Notes: generated from the letters alone by a model not told the origin. Counted from the first letter of the stretch, positions 36,031 through 45,608 are shown. The stretch is DNA of 64,000 nucleotides from Micromonospora echinaurantiaca (GCF_900090235.1 NZ_LT607750.1:3608501-3672500); one strand, 5' to 3'. Numbers and translations: made by a program.

Positions 36031-37245
36031 ATGACAGTTTCGGTCCAATGGCCGACCCGCTCGTGGGTGACCGCGGTCCGCGCTGCGGAGATCTGGCGGC
36101 CGTACCCTTTCCAGCAATTCATCCTCAAGCTGCACGGCTGGTGCAACCTGTCGTGTGACTACTGCTACGTCTACGAGATGGCGGATCGGTCGTGGCGGGA
36201 TCGCCCACGCGCCATGCCGACGGCAACGCTCGGGCGGGCGGCCAGCCGGATCGGCGAGCACGTCGCCGAGCACGACCTGCGCACGGTCAACGTTGTGCTG
36301 CACGGCGGGGAGCCTCTGCTGGCCGGGCTGGACAGCATCGCCCACGCGGTGCGCGCCGTCCGGCGGGCGGTTCCTACCGGGGTCGACCTGACATTCCGGC
36401 TGCAGACCAATGGCACGCTGCTGACCGGAAAGGTGCTGGACCTCCTGCTAGACCTCGACGTCAAGGTGGGCATCAGCCTGGATGGCAACCGTCGAGGCAA
36501 CCGACATCGCCGATACCCTGGCGGCCGGGAAAGCTACGACGCCGTGGTACGCGGGATCGAGACGTTGCGCCAGGATCGGTATCATCGGCTGTTCTCGCAC
36601 CTTTATGCCACCGTCGACCTGGACAACGACCCGATCGAGACGTACGAGACACTGCTATCGTTTCAGCCGCCGTTCGTGGATTTCCTTTTGCCGCACGGAA
36701 CCTGGGACGCGCCGCCGCCGGGCCGCACCACCGATCCAGCCAGCACACCGTATGCGGACTGGCTGGTCGCCGTCTTCGACCGCTGGTACGGGGCCCCCCG
36801 ACAGGAAACCCGGATCCGCTTTCTGAGTTCGATCATGAACTTGATACTCGGTGGTCACGGCCAGGTGGAGACGATCGGACTCGAGCCACGCGCGCTCGTG
36901 GTGGTCGACACGGACGGGTCCATCCAGCAGGTGGACTCCTTGAAGGCGACCTTCCCGGGAGCGCCGGAGACCGGGCTGAATGTCTTCCGGCATGCCTTCG
37001 ACGACGCCCTGGACCATCCCGTGACGGTGTCTCGCCAGGTCGGCATGTCGGCCCTGTGCGACACCTGCCAGCGCTGCCCGGTGCGGGATATCTGTGGCGC
37101 CGGGTACTTTCCTCACCGCTACCGCGCCGGCAGCGGGTACCTGAACCCGTCCGTGTACTGCCCGGACCTGTTCGCCCTCATCGTCCACATTGGTGACCGT
37201 ATCGTGAGAGACCTGAACGAACTCGTGGAGCCTACATGCAGATGA
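36031..37245 (+). CDS. FxsB-type radical SAM/SPASM peptide-modifying enzyme
   Basis: A 404-residue protein. WRPYPFQQFILKLHGWCNLS opens the radical SAM domain, with C38-x3-C42-x2-C45 in HGWCNLSCDYCYVYEM binding the [4Fe-4S] cluster. VNVVLHGGEPLLAGLDS (GGE SAM-binding motif), LQTNGTLLTGKVLDLLLDLD and VGISLDG follow. The C-terminal SPASM-type region near residues 343-395 has CDTCQRCPVRDICGAGYFPH and a later NPSVYCPDLF. This is the FxsB family layout; relatives install aromatic-to-side-chain cyclophane bonds in precursor peptides. ATG 36031 follows GCAGAGGAG; GTG 36025 is an alternative. The 3' end overlaps the HExxH gene. Confidence 0.88.
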   Translation: MTVSVQWPTRSWVTAVRAAEIWRPYPFQQFILKLHGWCNLSCDYCYVYEMADRSWRDRPRAMPTATLGRAASRIGEHVAEHDLRTVNVVLHGGEPLLAGLDSIAHAVRAVRRAVPTGVDLTFRLQTNGTLLTGKVLDLLLDLDVKVGISLDGNRRGNRHRRYPGGRESYDAVVRGIETLRQDRYHRLFSHLYATVDLDNDPIETYETLLSFQPPFVDFLLPHGTWDAPPPGRTTDPASTPYADWLVAVFDRWYGAPRQETRIRFLSSIMNLILGGHGQVETIGLEPRALVVVDTDGSIQQVDSLKATFPGAPETGLNVFRHAFDDALDHPVTVSRQVGMSALCDTCQRCPVRDICGAGYFPHRYRAGSGYLNPSVYCPDLFALIVHIGDRIVRDLNELVEPTCR

Positions 37246-39032
37246 CGACGTTGAGCCTTCCCACCGACGAGTTCGATCTGCTGGCCGCCGGATCCGCGGG
37301 TGCCGATACTCATACGCTTCTACGCACTTGCCAACTGACAAAGCGGTTCCTGCAACTGCGGGTGCTGGCCGACGACACCGCGAACGCCCACCCCGAGGTG
37401 CGACAGCATATCGACCTGCTCTCGGCCGTGCAGCGGACCGACGCCGCAGCGGTGGCGACGGTGCTGGGTCATCCCCAGGTTGGTGCGTGGCTGTCGCACT
37501 GCCTCCAGCGACTTCACACCACGACCGAGCCGGACGACGTACCGCTGGATGTCACGGTTGGACAGATCGCCGCAGTTGCTGCCGCCGCAGCGATTCGAGC
37601 CGGCCATTGCGCCGAGGTCACCGTGCCGCTGCGCCGGGGCGAGCTCATGCTGCCCACGCTCGGGCTGGCCCGGCTGGCGGACGCAGCCTCGTTCGATCCG
37701 GCGACGATCCGGATCGAGCCGGCTGGCACGGTCGTCGCCAGCGGTGGCCGCACGATAGCGATCCCGCCTGACCCAAGCGCCGACGCACCCGGGTGGTACG
37801 GCCTCCGCCGCCTCTCGGCGACTGCCGGCGGGCACACCGTGGTCGTGGATCTGGACGACCTCAGTCCACACCGCCCGAGCCTGGACCCGTTGGCCCCGCG
37901 CCTCTCCGCGCTGGAGTTAGCCCAGTGGCAGGAAATGCTGGACCGGTCGTGGGCGCTGCTTGTCGCGGTGCATCCCCGGCATGCCTGCATGGTCGGTGTG
38001 TCGCTGCGCTCGCTCATTCCGCTCGCTGGCATGCCGGGCATGGCGAGCGCAAGCATGACCTCGAGCGACGCGTTCGGTGCCGTGTTCCTCTCCCGCCCCG
38101 TCGACAATGAGATGTTTGCCGCCACGATCGTGCACGAGCTGTTCCACTCGACGCTGAACGCGATACTGGACCTGATTCCCTTGCATCGCGCACCGGGCGG
38201 GGAACTGCTGTACTCGCCGTGGCGCGACGATCCCCGCCCGCTGCACGGCATCCTGCACGGCGCGTACTCGTTCATGGGCGTCGGCGACTTCTGGCGACGC
38301 CGACATGAAAACCGCGAAGACCGGGAGGCGCGGTTCGAGTTCCTGCGTACCAGGCACGAGGTCGAGGTCGCGCTGCGCACCCTGCTGCACAGCGATTACC
38401 TCACCGAGGAGGGTGTGCGTTTCGTCCGCGCAATGAGCGCCAACATCGCGTCCTGGCCGAACCCGAACGCGCCGGACGAGGCGGCCGGTGCCGCCGAGGA
38501 CGTGACCGACCACTGGCTCCGGTGGCGCCTGCACAACCTGCACCCCGACCAGGCTGAGATCGACGCAATCGCCACCGCTTGGCGCAACGCCGAAGATCAG
38601 CACCTGGACCTAGACGCCCTTCGTACGACGATCCGTCCGGTGACCCGCACCCAGTTCCGCGGCGAACGGGGTCGGATCAGAGTGCGCACTGTGCAACTGC
38701 GCGACCCGGACTTGTTCCAACGGATCGTCAAGGGGCAAGCAGAACGACCGGTCGAGGCCACCCCGGCCGACGTCGCTTACATCGCCGGCCACTACGCGGA
38801 CGCCATCGAGCGCTATGAGCGTGAGCTGACCGAGCGCCCCGACCGCGCCGAGCAGTGGGCCGGTCTCGCGCTGGCCTGCCGCCGCAGCGGCGACGAGGAG
38901 GCGGCCCTGGTTCTCACCAGCCGCCCGGAGGTGGTACGCGCATTGCACCGCGCCGTGACGCCACCGGCTAGCCCGGTTCAGTTGGCGAGGTGGCTAGGCA
39001 AACGGAGCGTGGATCGTGTCCCAGCTCGATGA
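37236..39032 (+). CDS. HExxH-domain peptide-modification protein (aKG-HExxH type)
   Basis: A 598-residue soluble protein with TIVHELFHSTLNAILDLIPL at residues 297-316, so H300-E301-L-F-H304 forms the HExxH metal site. The conserved downstream LHGILHGAYSFMGVGDFWRR probably supplies the third ligand. This matches the HExxH family found beside FxsB-type radical SAM enzymes, some members of which are reported to be 2-oxoglutarate/iron-dependent peptide beta-hydroxylases rather than proteases. The C-terminus has a TPR-like segment (YIAGHYADAIERYERELTER). ATG 37236 has GGAG five bases upstream; ATG 37242 overlaps the radical SAM stop as ATGA. Translational coupling implies action on the same peptide. 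Confidence 0.85.
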   Translation: MQMTTLSLPTDEFDLLAAGSAGADTHTLLRTCQLTKRFLQLRVLADDTANAHPEVRQHIDLLSAVQRTDAAAVATVLGHPQVGAWLSHCLQRLHTTTEPDDVPLDVTVGQIAAVAAAAAIRAGHCAEVTVPLRRGELMLPTLGLARLADAASFDPATIRIEPAGTVVASGGRTIAIPPDPSADAPGWYGLRRLSATAGGHTVVVDLDDLSPHRPSLDPLAPRLSALELAQWQEMLDRSWALLVAVHPRHACMVGVSLRSLIPLAGMPGMASASMTSSDAFGAVFLSRPVDNEMFAATIVHELFHSTLNAILDLIPLHRAPGGELLYSPWRDDPRPLHGILHGAYSFMGVGDFWRRRHENREDREARFEFLRTRHEVEVALRTLLHSDYLTEEGVRFVRAMSANIASWPNPNAPDEAAGAAEDVTDHWLRWRLHNLHPDQAEIDAIATAWRNAEDQHLDLDALRTTIRPVTRTQFRGERGRIRVRTVQLRDPDLFQRIVKGQAERPVEATPADVAYIAGHYADAIERYERELTERPDRAEQWAGLALACRRSGDEEAALVLTSRPEVVRALHRAVTPPASPVQLARWLGKRSVDRVPAR

Positions 39033-39620
39033 CAGGCCCGACCCGGCCGCGCTCGAGGATGCGTATCGGATCGGGTCATAGTGGCGAGGGCAGGGGGTTT
39101 CGTCAGTGCGCATCGACGTCTTTCAATCGCCGTCGCGGCTGGGCGCACTGACGCGACGACCGAGTTGGGCATCATCGGTCAGCAGGGTGTTGATCGCGAA
39201 GGCTGCGGAGTTGCGCCGCATGGCCGCCACCGGCGGCAATGCGCGCCGCAGGCAACCTTGGCGCACTGCTGGTCGACATCGCCGCGGCAAGGAGGCCGAG
39301 CACTGACTAGGGATCGCCACCACTGCGGGCCAGCTCGTGCCGGCCAGCGAGTTAGGCGAGCTGCTGGGGCATCGCGGCGAGTTCGCGGAGGTTGAGTGCC
39401 GGCAGCATGTCGCGTTGGCAGCGAGCAACCCACCGACGGTATGGCGGCTCGGGCTGCTCTCTACGACCAGGGCCGACACCGCGAGGCGGAACAGTGGTTC
39501 CGGCGTGCCTCGGCCGACCGGCATCCGGACGCCATGCACCGGTTGGGCCAACTCGCAGCCCGGCAAGGCGCTGCTCGGCCACAGCTCGGCAGCGTTCACC
39601 GTCCGCGGCTGCAGCTAGGT
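39018..39620 (+). pseudogene. relic of a TPR/Sel1-like repeat protein
   Basis: GTG 39018, overlapping the end of the HExxH gene, begins VSQLDDRPDPAALEDAYRIG and then stops. Further on, in other frames, AAELRRMAATGGNA and YDQGRHREAEQWFRRASADR HPDAMHRLGQLAAR have the spacing of tetratricopeptide/Sel1 repeats. The pieces are on the same strand as the RiPP enzymes and end just before the convergent SARP gene, so a third accessory gene of this operon may have decayed. Confidence 0.5.
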
Positions 39621-39629
39621 CGCCGGCGA

Positions 39630-42557
39630 TCAGCCGAGAGGCGGCGGCTCCGGAGGCGGCGGTGCGGCCGGCTCATCGAGCTTTCTCAGGCGGACCCGCA
39701 CCGGGTCCACCTCACGTACGGGAAGCCCGGTCAGGATGTTCAGCGCCTGTTGCCAGGCGTCGCGCGCCGCCTGACTCTCCTCGGCGGCATGGTGGGCGTC
39801 GCCGAGTCGGACGAGAGTCTTCGCCTCGTGAAACCGGTCACCCAGCTCCCTGAACAGGTCGATGGCGCGAGCGTAGCTGAGGATCGCCGAATGCTGCTGC
39901 CCGAGGTGGTGCCGGGCGAACCCGATGGTGTCCCACGTGTGGGCCTCGCCATCCATGTTGCCGAGATGCTGGTGGAGACCCTGCGCCCGCAGGCAGTGCG
40001 TGAGAGCCTCGCGGTGGCGGCCGAGTCGGATCTCGCACCAGCCGGCGGCGTTCAACGACTCGGCCTCCCCCCAGCGATGGCTGGCGGCGCGGAACAGTTC
40101 CTGGGCGCGACGGACGTGGTCCAGAGCCCGGTCAGGCTGATCGAGACAATCCCACAGGAATCCGATGTTGTGATGGGTCTGGGCCTGTCCTGCGAGGTTG
40201 TCGAGCCGACCGTAGAGGTCCAACGCCTCCGTGAAATGGCGGTGGGCCTCCTCATAGTCGCCGAGCAGCGTACTGACGCTGGCGATCGCGCGGTGGGTGT
40301 ACGCCTCGGCCACCGGCTCACCCAGGTGCTCGGCTGCCCGTAACCCTTCGCGCCACACGTCAAGTCGGTCACTCGAACCGACCTGCCGGTTCAGGAACGT
40401 GTCCAACACCCAGGCGAGCTGCCAAGTGCGCCGGTGCCATCCCAATCCGGCAGCCCGTCCTACGGCGGCGAGTAGCGGGCGTTTTTCGGCGTCCAGCCAC
40501 GCCAGCGCCGCCTGGCGATCGGAGAACTGCTCCGGGCACGTGCCGACCGATGGCGGCTCGAGCGGAATCGGGATCGCGTCCCGAGCCGGATGCAGCAGCC
40601 GATCGGCGGCGTATCCGGTGTGCAGGTAGTGGTCGAGCAGCCGTTTGACGGCGGCGTCCCGCTCACGCGCCGGGACATGGGTTCCGGCGAGTTCGGTGGC
40701 GTACGTGAGCACGAGGTCATGGCAGACGTACCGGCCTGGAGCTCGCTCGCGGAGCAGACTGATTCCGGCCAGTTCCGTCAGCATCTTCCGGGCCTGCGGA
40801 AGGCGAACAGCGGCAAGGCTTGCCGCCGCACGCGTTCCTATCTCGCAGCCGTGGTTCAGGCCGAGGAGCCGGAACAGGCGTGCCGCAGCCGGGGTGAGCG
40901 CCGCGTACGACCAGGAGAACGCGGCCCGGATCCGACCGCTGGGATCGATGGAGTCCAGCGCGTCAAGGCGGTCGCCCATCTCGATCAGCTCTGCGACGAC
41001 CTGCACAAGCGGGAATCCGGTCTGCTGAGCGCGCGCGGCGATGATGCCGAGCGCGAGCGGCAGACCGGCGCAAAACGCGATCACATTCTCGGCCGCGGCG
41101 GGATCGGCATCCACCCGATCGGCTCCGAGCCGGTCGGCCAGTAGCTCCCGAGCCTCGCACCCGGTCATCGGATCGAGGACGATTGAATGGGCACCGCCGT
41201 CGACAACCAGACCGGTGAGCAGGTCGCGGCTGGTGACGACGACCAGCGCGGTCCGGGTGCCTGGCAGCAGCCGACGGACCTGACCGCTGTCGCGGGCATT
41301 GTCCAACAGGATCAGGACCCGTTTACCGGCGACAAGGCTACGGTACAGGCCGAGCTGGGATTCGAGGGCTGCTGGAATCCGCTCCGCCGGCACCTGGAGG
41401 GCGTCCAGTAACCCTCGCGCAACCTCGGCGGTGCTCAATGCCGACTGGCTCCCATCGAACCCCCGCAGGTCAACATAAATCTGTCCGTCCGGGAACAGGT
41501 GCGCGAACCGGTGCGCCCAATGCACCGCCAACGCGGTCTTGCCGACTCCCGCCGTGCCGGACACCGCCACGATGGCGACCGCGGTCGACGCCCCACCCAG
41601 CAGAGCCTCCATGGTCGCCAACTGCGACTTGCGGCCGACGAAGACGGCCAAATCGGCTGGCAGCTGTGCCGGTCTCACGACGACGGCCCCGGCTACCGCC
41701 TCCGCGACCGGCACTCCGGCAGACGGCCGGGACGACCCGACGGTCGATACTGGAGATGTCGGTACCGCCGGTTCACCCCGCAGAATCTCCCGGTGCAACG
41801 CCTGGAGCTCCGGACCGGGGTCGGTGCCCAACTCCTCCGCGAGTCGCGCCCGGGCCCGGGCGTAGTGCTCCAGAGCGTCGGCCGGCCGACCCGCGGCCCG
41901 CAGCACCCGCATGAGCGCCGCGATCAGCGACTCGGCGCGCGGATGCTCGCTGACCATCCGCGTGAGGGGGCCGAGCACCTCGCCGGGGTTGCCGACCCGC
42001 AGCTCGGCGTCGGCCCAAGCCACCGTGGCGTCGAGCCTCTCCTCTTCCCAGCCGTCGCGCATGCAGGCAGCCCAACTCCCACGCATCCCGGCCAACGGGA
42101 CGCCGTGCCACTGAGCCAGCGCTTCCCGCAGCAACCCCGCCCGTCGCTCCTCCGGGCAGTCCGGCTCCCTCGCGGTGGCGGCGAACCGACGGAACCGGAA
42201 CAGGTCGATCAAGTCCGGATCAACGTCCAGCAGGTAACCACCGTTGGAATGGACCAGCCGTGGTGACATCCCGGCGGCGTGCACCGCACCGAGTACCTTG
42301 CGTACCCGGGTGACATGGGCGCGCAGCGCCCCTCGGGCATCGCTTGGCGGAGAGTCGTCCCAGAGCCTCTCGACCAGAACGTCCGACGGCACGACCTGTC
42401 CGGGATCCGCCAGCAGGGCGGCCAGTAGCGCGCGCCGCCGCGGTTCCCCGGAGTCGACGGGCTGCCCATCGACCAGCAGCACCACCGGGCCCAGAAGGCG
42501 ATACCGCACCGTCGTCGTCAGACCGCTGTACGAAGTCGCGCCGCCTCTGGTCCTCAT
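39630..42557 (-). CDS. AfsR/SARP-type regulator with BTAD, NB-ARC and TPR domains
   Basis: A 975-residue regulator. Residues 17-115 form the OmpR-like SARP DNA-binding domain (VRYRLLGPVVLLVDGQPVDS, RRRALLAALLADPGQVVPSD VLVERLW). Residues 120-265 form the BTAD domain (ALEHYARARARLAEELGTDP). A linker leads to an NB-ARC ATPase with Walker A GTAGVGKT at 334-341, RVLILLDNARDSGQVRRLLP and GLPLALGIIAARAQ. The C-terminal third holds TPR repeats (GDYEEAHRHFTEALDLYGRL). SARPs activate secondary-metabolite clusters. It converges with the RiPP operon, which makes it a candidate controller. ATG 42557 follows GGAG; GTG 42509 is an alternative. Confidence 0.9.
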   Translation of the reverse strand: MRTRGGATSYSGLTTTVRYRLLGPVVLLVDGQPVDSGEPRRRALLAALLADPGQVVPSDVLVERLWDDSPPSDARGALRAHVTRVRKVLGAVHAAGMSPRLVHSNGGYLLDVDPDLIDLFRFRRFAATAREPDCPEERRAGLLREALAQWHGVPLAGMRGSWAACMRDGWEEERLDATVAWADAELRVGNPGEVLGPLTRMVSEHPRAESLIAALMRVLRAAGRPADALEHYARARARLAEELGTDPGPELQALHREILRGEPAVPTSPVSTVGSSRPSAGVPVAEAVAGAVVVRPAQLPADLAVFVGRKSQLATMEALLGGASTAVAIVAVSGTAGVGKTALAVHWAHRFAHLFPDGQIYVDLRGFDGSQSALSTAEVARGLLDALQVPAERIPAALESQLGLYRSLVAGKRVLILLDNARDSGQVRRLLPGTRTALVVVTSRDLLTGLVVDGGAHSIVLDPMTGCEARELLADRLGADRVDADPAAAENVIAFCAGLPLALGIIAARAQQTGFPLVQVVAELIEMGDRLDALDSIDPSGRIRAAFSWSYAALTPAAARLFRLLGLNHGCEIGTRAAASLAAVRLPQARKMLTELAGISLLRERAPGRYVCHDLVLTYATELAGTHVPARERDAAVKRLLDHYLHTGYAADRLLHPARDAIPIPLEPPSVGTCPEQFSDRQAALAWLDAEKRPLLAAVGRAAGLGWHRRTWQLAWVLDTFLNRQVGSSDRLDVWREGLRAAEHLGEPVAEAYTHRAIASVSTLLGDYEEAHRHFTEALDLYGRLDNLAGQAQTHHNIGFLWDCLDQPDRALDHVRRAQELFRAASHRWGEAESLNAAGWCEIRLGRHREALTHCLRAQGLHQHLGNMDGEAHTWDTIGFARHHLGQQHSAILSYARAIDLFRELGDRFHEAKTLVRLGDAHHAAEESQAARDAWQQALNILTGLPVREVDPVRVRLRKLDEPAAPPPPEPPPLG

Positions 42558-43453
42558 GGCTCCGCCCGGACAGAAGTAGGACTAACAGCAATGCCGACCA
42601 CTGCCGGGTGGATTATGACCCGTTCGTTCGTTGTACGGTACGCCGAGGTTTGCGTTGTACAGTTCGCTCCGGCCCGCCCCATGTGATCACCCAAGCTCGC
42701 GCTGAACCTCACTCCATGACGGCAATCTCGCCATTTAGTGCAGGGCAGTCTCACACAGGTCGACTGATCGTCAGCCCAGTTGCCCCCGCGAGTGATGTCC
42801 AACGCCCGCCTTTCCCAGGTATGTTTAGCTACTCGGAGCTGGCAGCAGGAGCGCGACGTCCTAATAGGAGGGGCCTCTGGCCCCAACCACCCTCAAGTTG
42901 TTCGTGCCCCCAGCAGACTGCAGAAATCTCCCCATCGGATCACAGCTGAACGCTCAACGGCTCGACAAAAGACGACCTCTGCGGCAGGCCCAGAGCTCAT
43001 AACACGAACCCAACCACGACACGAAACGACGACCGCTGTGGGCTGCCACCCTTCAGCGCCTGTCGTAAGGAAGGGTTCAACTCCGAAGGGGATCACCGAG
43101 AAGCTGGGCGGCTTTTAACGAGATTAGACTTATCTGGTTGTCGATTGTTGGTGCCCAGTGCATCGCCTGGATGGACCACTGTCGTTGATGCCTAGCCGTA
43201 GCCGGTGGTTGGGATAGGCGGTGCGGTTGACTCACCTCATCGAGCCTCGGGCTGGCTGAGTCCCCTCCTGGACACTGCAAGATCAGCAAGGAAGAGGGTG
43301 GTCTCATATCAGGCGTGATCATCAGATTGCATTAACCCCACTGCAGGACGTGTTGGCGACGGTGGCCGAGGCCGCTTGGTGAGGAAGCGACCCCGGCCAG
43401 CGTCACGGGTTCCTTTAGAGTGGGCGTTTCACCAACTGCGGTCTAGATGCAGG
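42558..43453. other. about 900 bases without a recognisable gene
   Basis: Upstream of the SARP gene and downstream of the FG-GAP gene. Local G+C is lower around 42600-43130. No frame has convincing motifs; the longest (113 codons on the forward strand at 42780-43118) lacks a ribosome site. It holds the SARP promoter by position. Confidence 0.4.
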
Positions 43454-44968
43454 TTAAGCTGCGAACCCTGACGTGATCGACCTCCGATCCCATCCCACAA
43501 TGAGCGCCGTAGAGGACCATCCCTGGTTGCGGTAGGCAGTATGGTCATTGTTCACGCCACTAACGGCGACAACATCCGAACGTAGATCCCCATCGATGTC
43601 AGCGAGCTTGAGGGGCCACAGCGCTCCGAACCCACTGACGAGTGCTTTGCGGTCCCAACCGACGATGACACCACTGGACGCGTTCCACCCCTGATTTCGA
43701 TAGACCGTGAGGTCGTTGTTCGCACCACTTGCGGCCACGAGGTCAGCGCGCCGGTCGCCATCGATGTCCGCGAAGTCAAACTCGAGCGACCCTCCGAACC
43801 CACTGACGAGCGGCTTACGATCCCAACCGACGATGACACCGCTGGAAGCATTCCACCCCTGATTGCGGTACACAGTAACGTCGTTGTTCGCGCCCGTGGT
43901 TGCGATCAAGTCGGCTCGCCGGTCGCCGTCGATGTCGGCGAATTTGAGGCCATCGAGCGAGCCGAACCCACTGGCAAGCAGCTTCCGGTCCCAGCCAACA
44001 ATGACACCGTTGGCAGAATTCCATCCTTGATTACGATACGCCGTAATGTCATTGTTGGGTCCACTCACCGAAATCAAATCCGCCCGACCATCCCCGTCGA
44101 TATCGGCAAACGTGGTTCTAGACGCATCCCCGAACCCGCTGACAAGCGACTTACGATCCCAACCGACGATCACGCCACTGGAAGCGCTCCACCCCTGATT
44201 ACGATACGCCGTGAGGTCGTTATTAGGACCACTCACTCCGATAAGATCCCTCCGGCCATCTCCATCAATATCAGCATACTCTGTCTGCTCTACCACGTTG
44301 ATACCGGGGAACACACCGGGTGTGTACCAGCGCTTGGCACCCCCGAAGTCGTCGAAGTAAATCGGCGCACCTGAGGACAGAGCTCGCGCCCCTCCGGCCC
44401 TGAAGTTGACCGTCGGGCGGGACATCACGGTGCCGTAATGAGGGTGGTCCACCTCGGCTGAGGCGGTGTACTGACCACCGATGTACACGGTGCCCTGGGT
44501 CACGGATTCGTCGCAGTAGGGAGACACATAGGTTCGCTTCACGTGGATGTGCTGCACGGCAAAACCCACTCTCCAGTGGGTGAGTTTTCCTGCGGCGAAG
44601 GTGAGGTTGATCTCCGTCTGCTGCTGGAACGCCAGTGCGGACTTCACCTCCCAGCCGAACTCAGCGTTGATCTCCGCGACCGCCGCGCTGGCACTGACAC
44701 TCGCCGAGCCGGAAACCGACACCTCGAAACTCAGGTCCCTCGTCTCCGCATACTTGCGCGACGAGCCCTGCGACTGTGCACGATGGTCGGCCCATCCTTC
44801 CTTGTAGTCACCCCACACGACCGCACCCGGTTGGTACTCTCGATACGAGTAACCGGGATCGCAAGGCGGTACGGGGCTTTGCGGAGCGACAGGTCCGGCG
44901 GATGCGGGCGCTGAAGCCAGCACGACCGCTACGACACCCGCCAGCATCGTTGCAGCTTTTTTGAGCAT
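43454..44968 (-). CDS. secreted FG-GAP/VCBS-repeat protein
   Basis: A 504-residue exported protein. Signal peptide MLKKAATMLAGVVAVVLASA with cleavage after PASA (about residue 24). Residues 25-220 form an unrecognised beta-rich domain (YQPGAVVWGDYKEGWADHRA, SVSGSASVSASAAVAEINAE). From residue 231 there are five 56-residue repeats, each starting FADIDGDGRADLI and ending VIVGWDRKxLxSGFG; DxDxDG loops bind calcium as in FG-GAP propellers. ATG 44968 follows GGAGAG. Five repeats plus the N-terminal domain could make a propeller, although six or seven blades are usual. Function probably binding or adhesion at the cell surface. Confidence 0.85.
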   Translation of the reverse strand: MLKKAATMLAGVVAVVLASAPASAGPVAPQSPVPPCDPGYSYREYQPGAVVWGDYKEGWADHRAQSQGSSRKYAETRDLSFEVSVSGSASVSASAAVAEINAEFGWEVKSALAFQQQTEINLTFAAGKLTHWRVGFAVQHIHVKRTYVSPYCDESVTQGTVYIGGQYTASAEVDHPHYGTVMSRPTVNFRAGGARALSSGAPIYFDDFGGAKRWYTPGVFPGINVVEQTEYADIDGDGRRDLIGVSGPNNDLTAYRNQGWSASSGVIVGWDRKSLVSGFGDASRTTFADIDGDGRADLISVSGPNNDITAYRNQGWNSANGVIVGWDRKLLASGFGSLDGLKFADIDGDRRADLIATTGANNDVTVYRNQGWNASSGVIVGWDRKPLVSGFGGSLEFDFADIDGDRRADLVAASGANNDLTVYRNQGWNASSGVIVGWDRKALVSGFGALWPLKLADIDGDLRSDVVAVSGVNNDHTAYRNQGWSSTALIVGWDRRSITSGFAA

Positions 44969-45055
44969 GGACTCTCCACTGATTGACCGAAGTCCTCATC
45001 TGGGGCACTACGAGACGCTCCGCCTCCGGAGGGCAACTGTGACGGAAGACGCGCT

Positions 45056-45097
45056 CGTGTTGCCTCCGATAGGACTCGTGTTGCCTCCGGTAGGAGC
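45056..45097. repeat. two tandem 21-bp units
   Basis: CGTGTTGCCTCCGATAGGAC (first 20 bases, 45056 on) is followed by a second unit with 18 of 21 identical bases at 45077-45097. It lies about 90 bp upstream of the FG-GAP gene and could be a paired regulator site. Confidence 0.4.
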
Positions 45098-45352
45098 ATG
45101 GTGACGTGCTGGAGTATTGCGTCGGCATAGGGCTTGTATAACGCCACAGATGGGAACCGTCTCAGCTCGGCTCGATTCGATTGACGCCTGATCTGTGAGG
45201 ATTTGTTCCTCGGGACAAGCCGCCCTACGATGGCGGCCCGCCGACGGCCTGGAACCCCTGGCTCCCTCATCCACAGTCACCTGATCTTCGAGGAAGCCTG
45301 CCGGCGCACGGGCATTGGTTCTGCGAAGACCTGGCGGCCAATGCGAGCCGCC

Positions 45353-45608
45353 TCAGGTCGCGCGTAGAAGCCACTCGCACCGCTGAACAGCAAGCGGCAG
45401 CCGACCACTACTGAGGTAATCAGTCCATATCTCGCCAAACGTGACGGTCTTGCTCGACGACGCCAGGACGCTACCGCCGCGGCTCAGGTCGCCGAGGCGG
45501 GGTTGCAGATGGTCATCAACCTCGAAAGACGAGCGTGACGCCGGTTTAGCCGACACCAGCTCCAAGATCCGCACCCGGATTGCCCGTTCAAGGCTGTATA
45601 AGAGGTAC
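45353..45608 (-). other. unidentified coding-like fragment truncated by IS481
   Basis: A reverse-strand frame encodes ILELVSAKPASRSSFEVDDH, LQPRLGDLSRGGSVLASSSK, TVTFGEIWTDYLSSGRLPLA and ends CEWLLRAT. It has natural-looking composition and runs back to the IS481 end at 45609, where an upstream part would have been cut off. I cannot name the family. Confidence 0.25.

Noticed and set aside
37236..39032. Calling the HExxH protein a zinc protease
   Set aside because: HELFH could suggest a peptidase, but its partner FxsB-type enzyme and the downstream LHGILHGAYSF context fit the HExxH peptide-modification family better.
39396..40343. 315-codon forward ORF
   Set aside because: Mostly antisense to the SARP gene; only its first part reflects the TPR-like relic.
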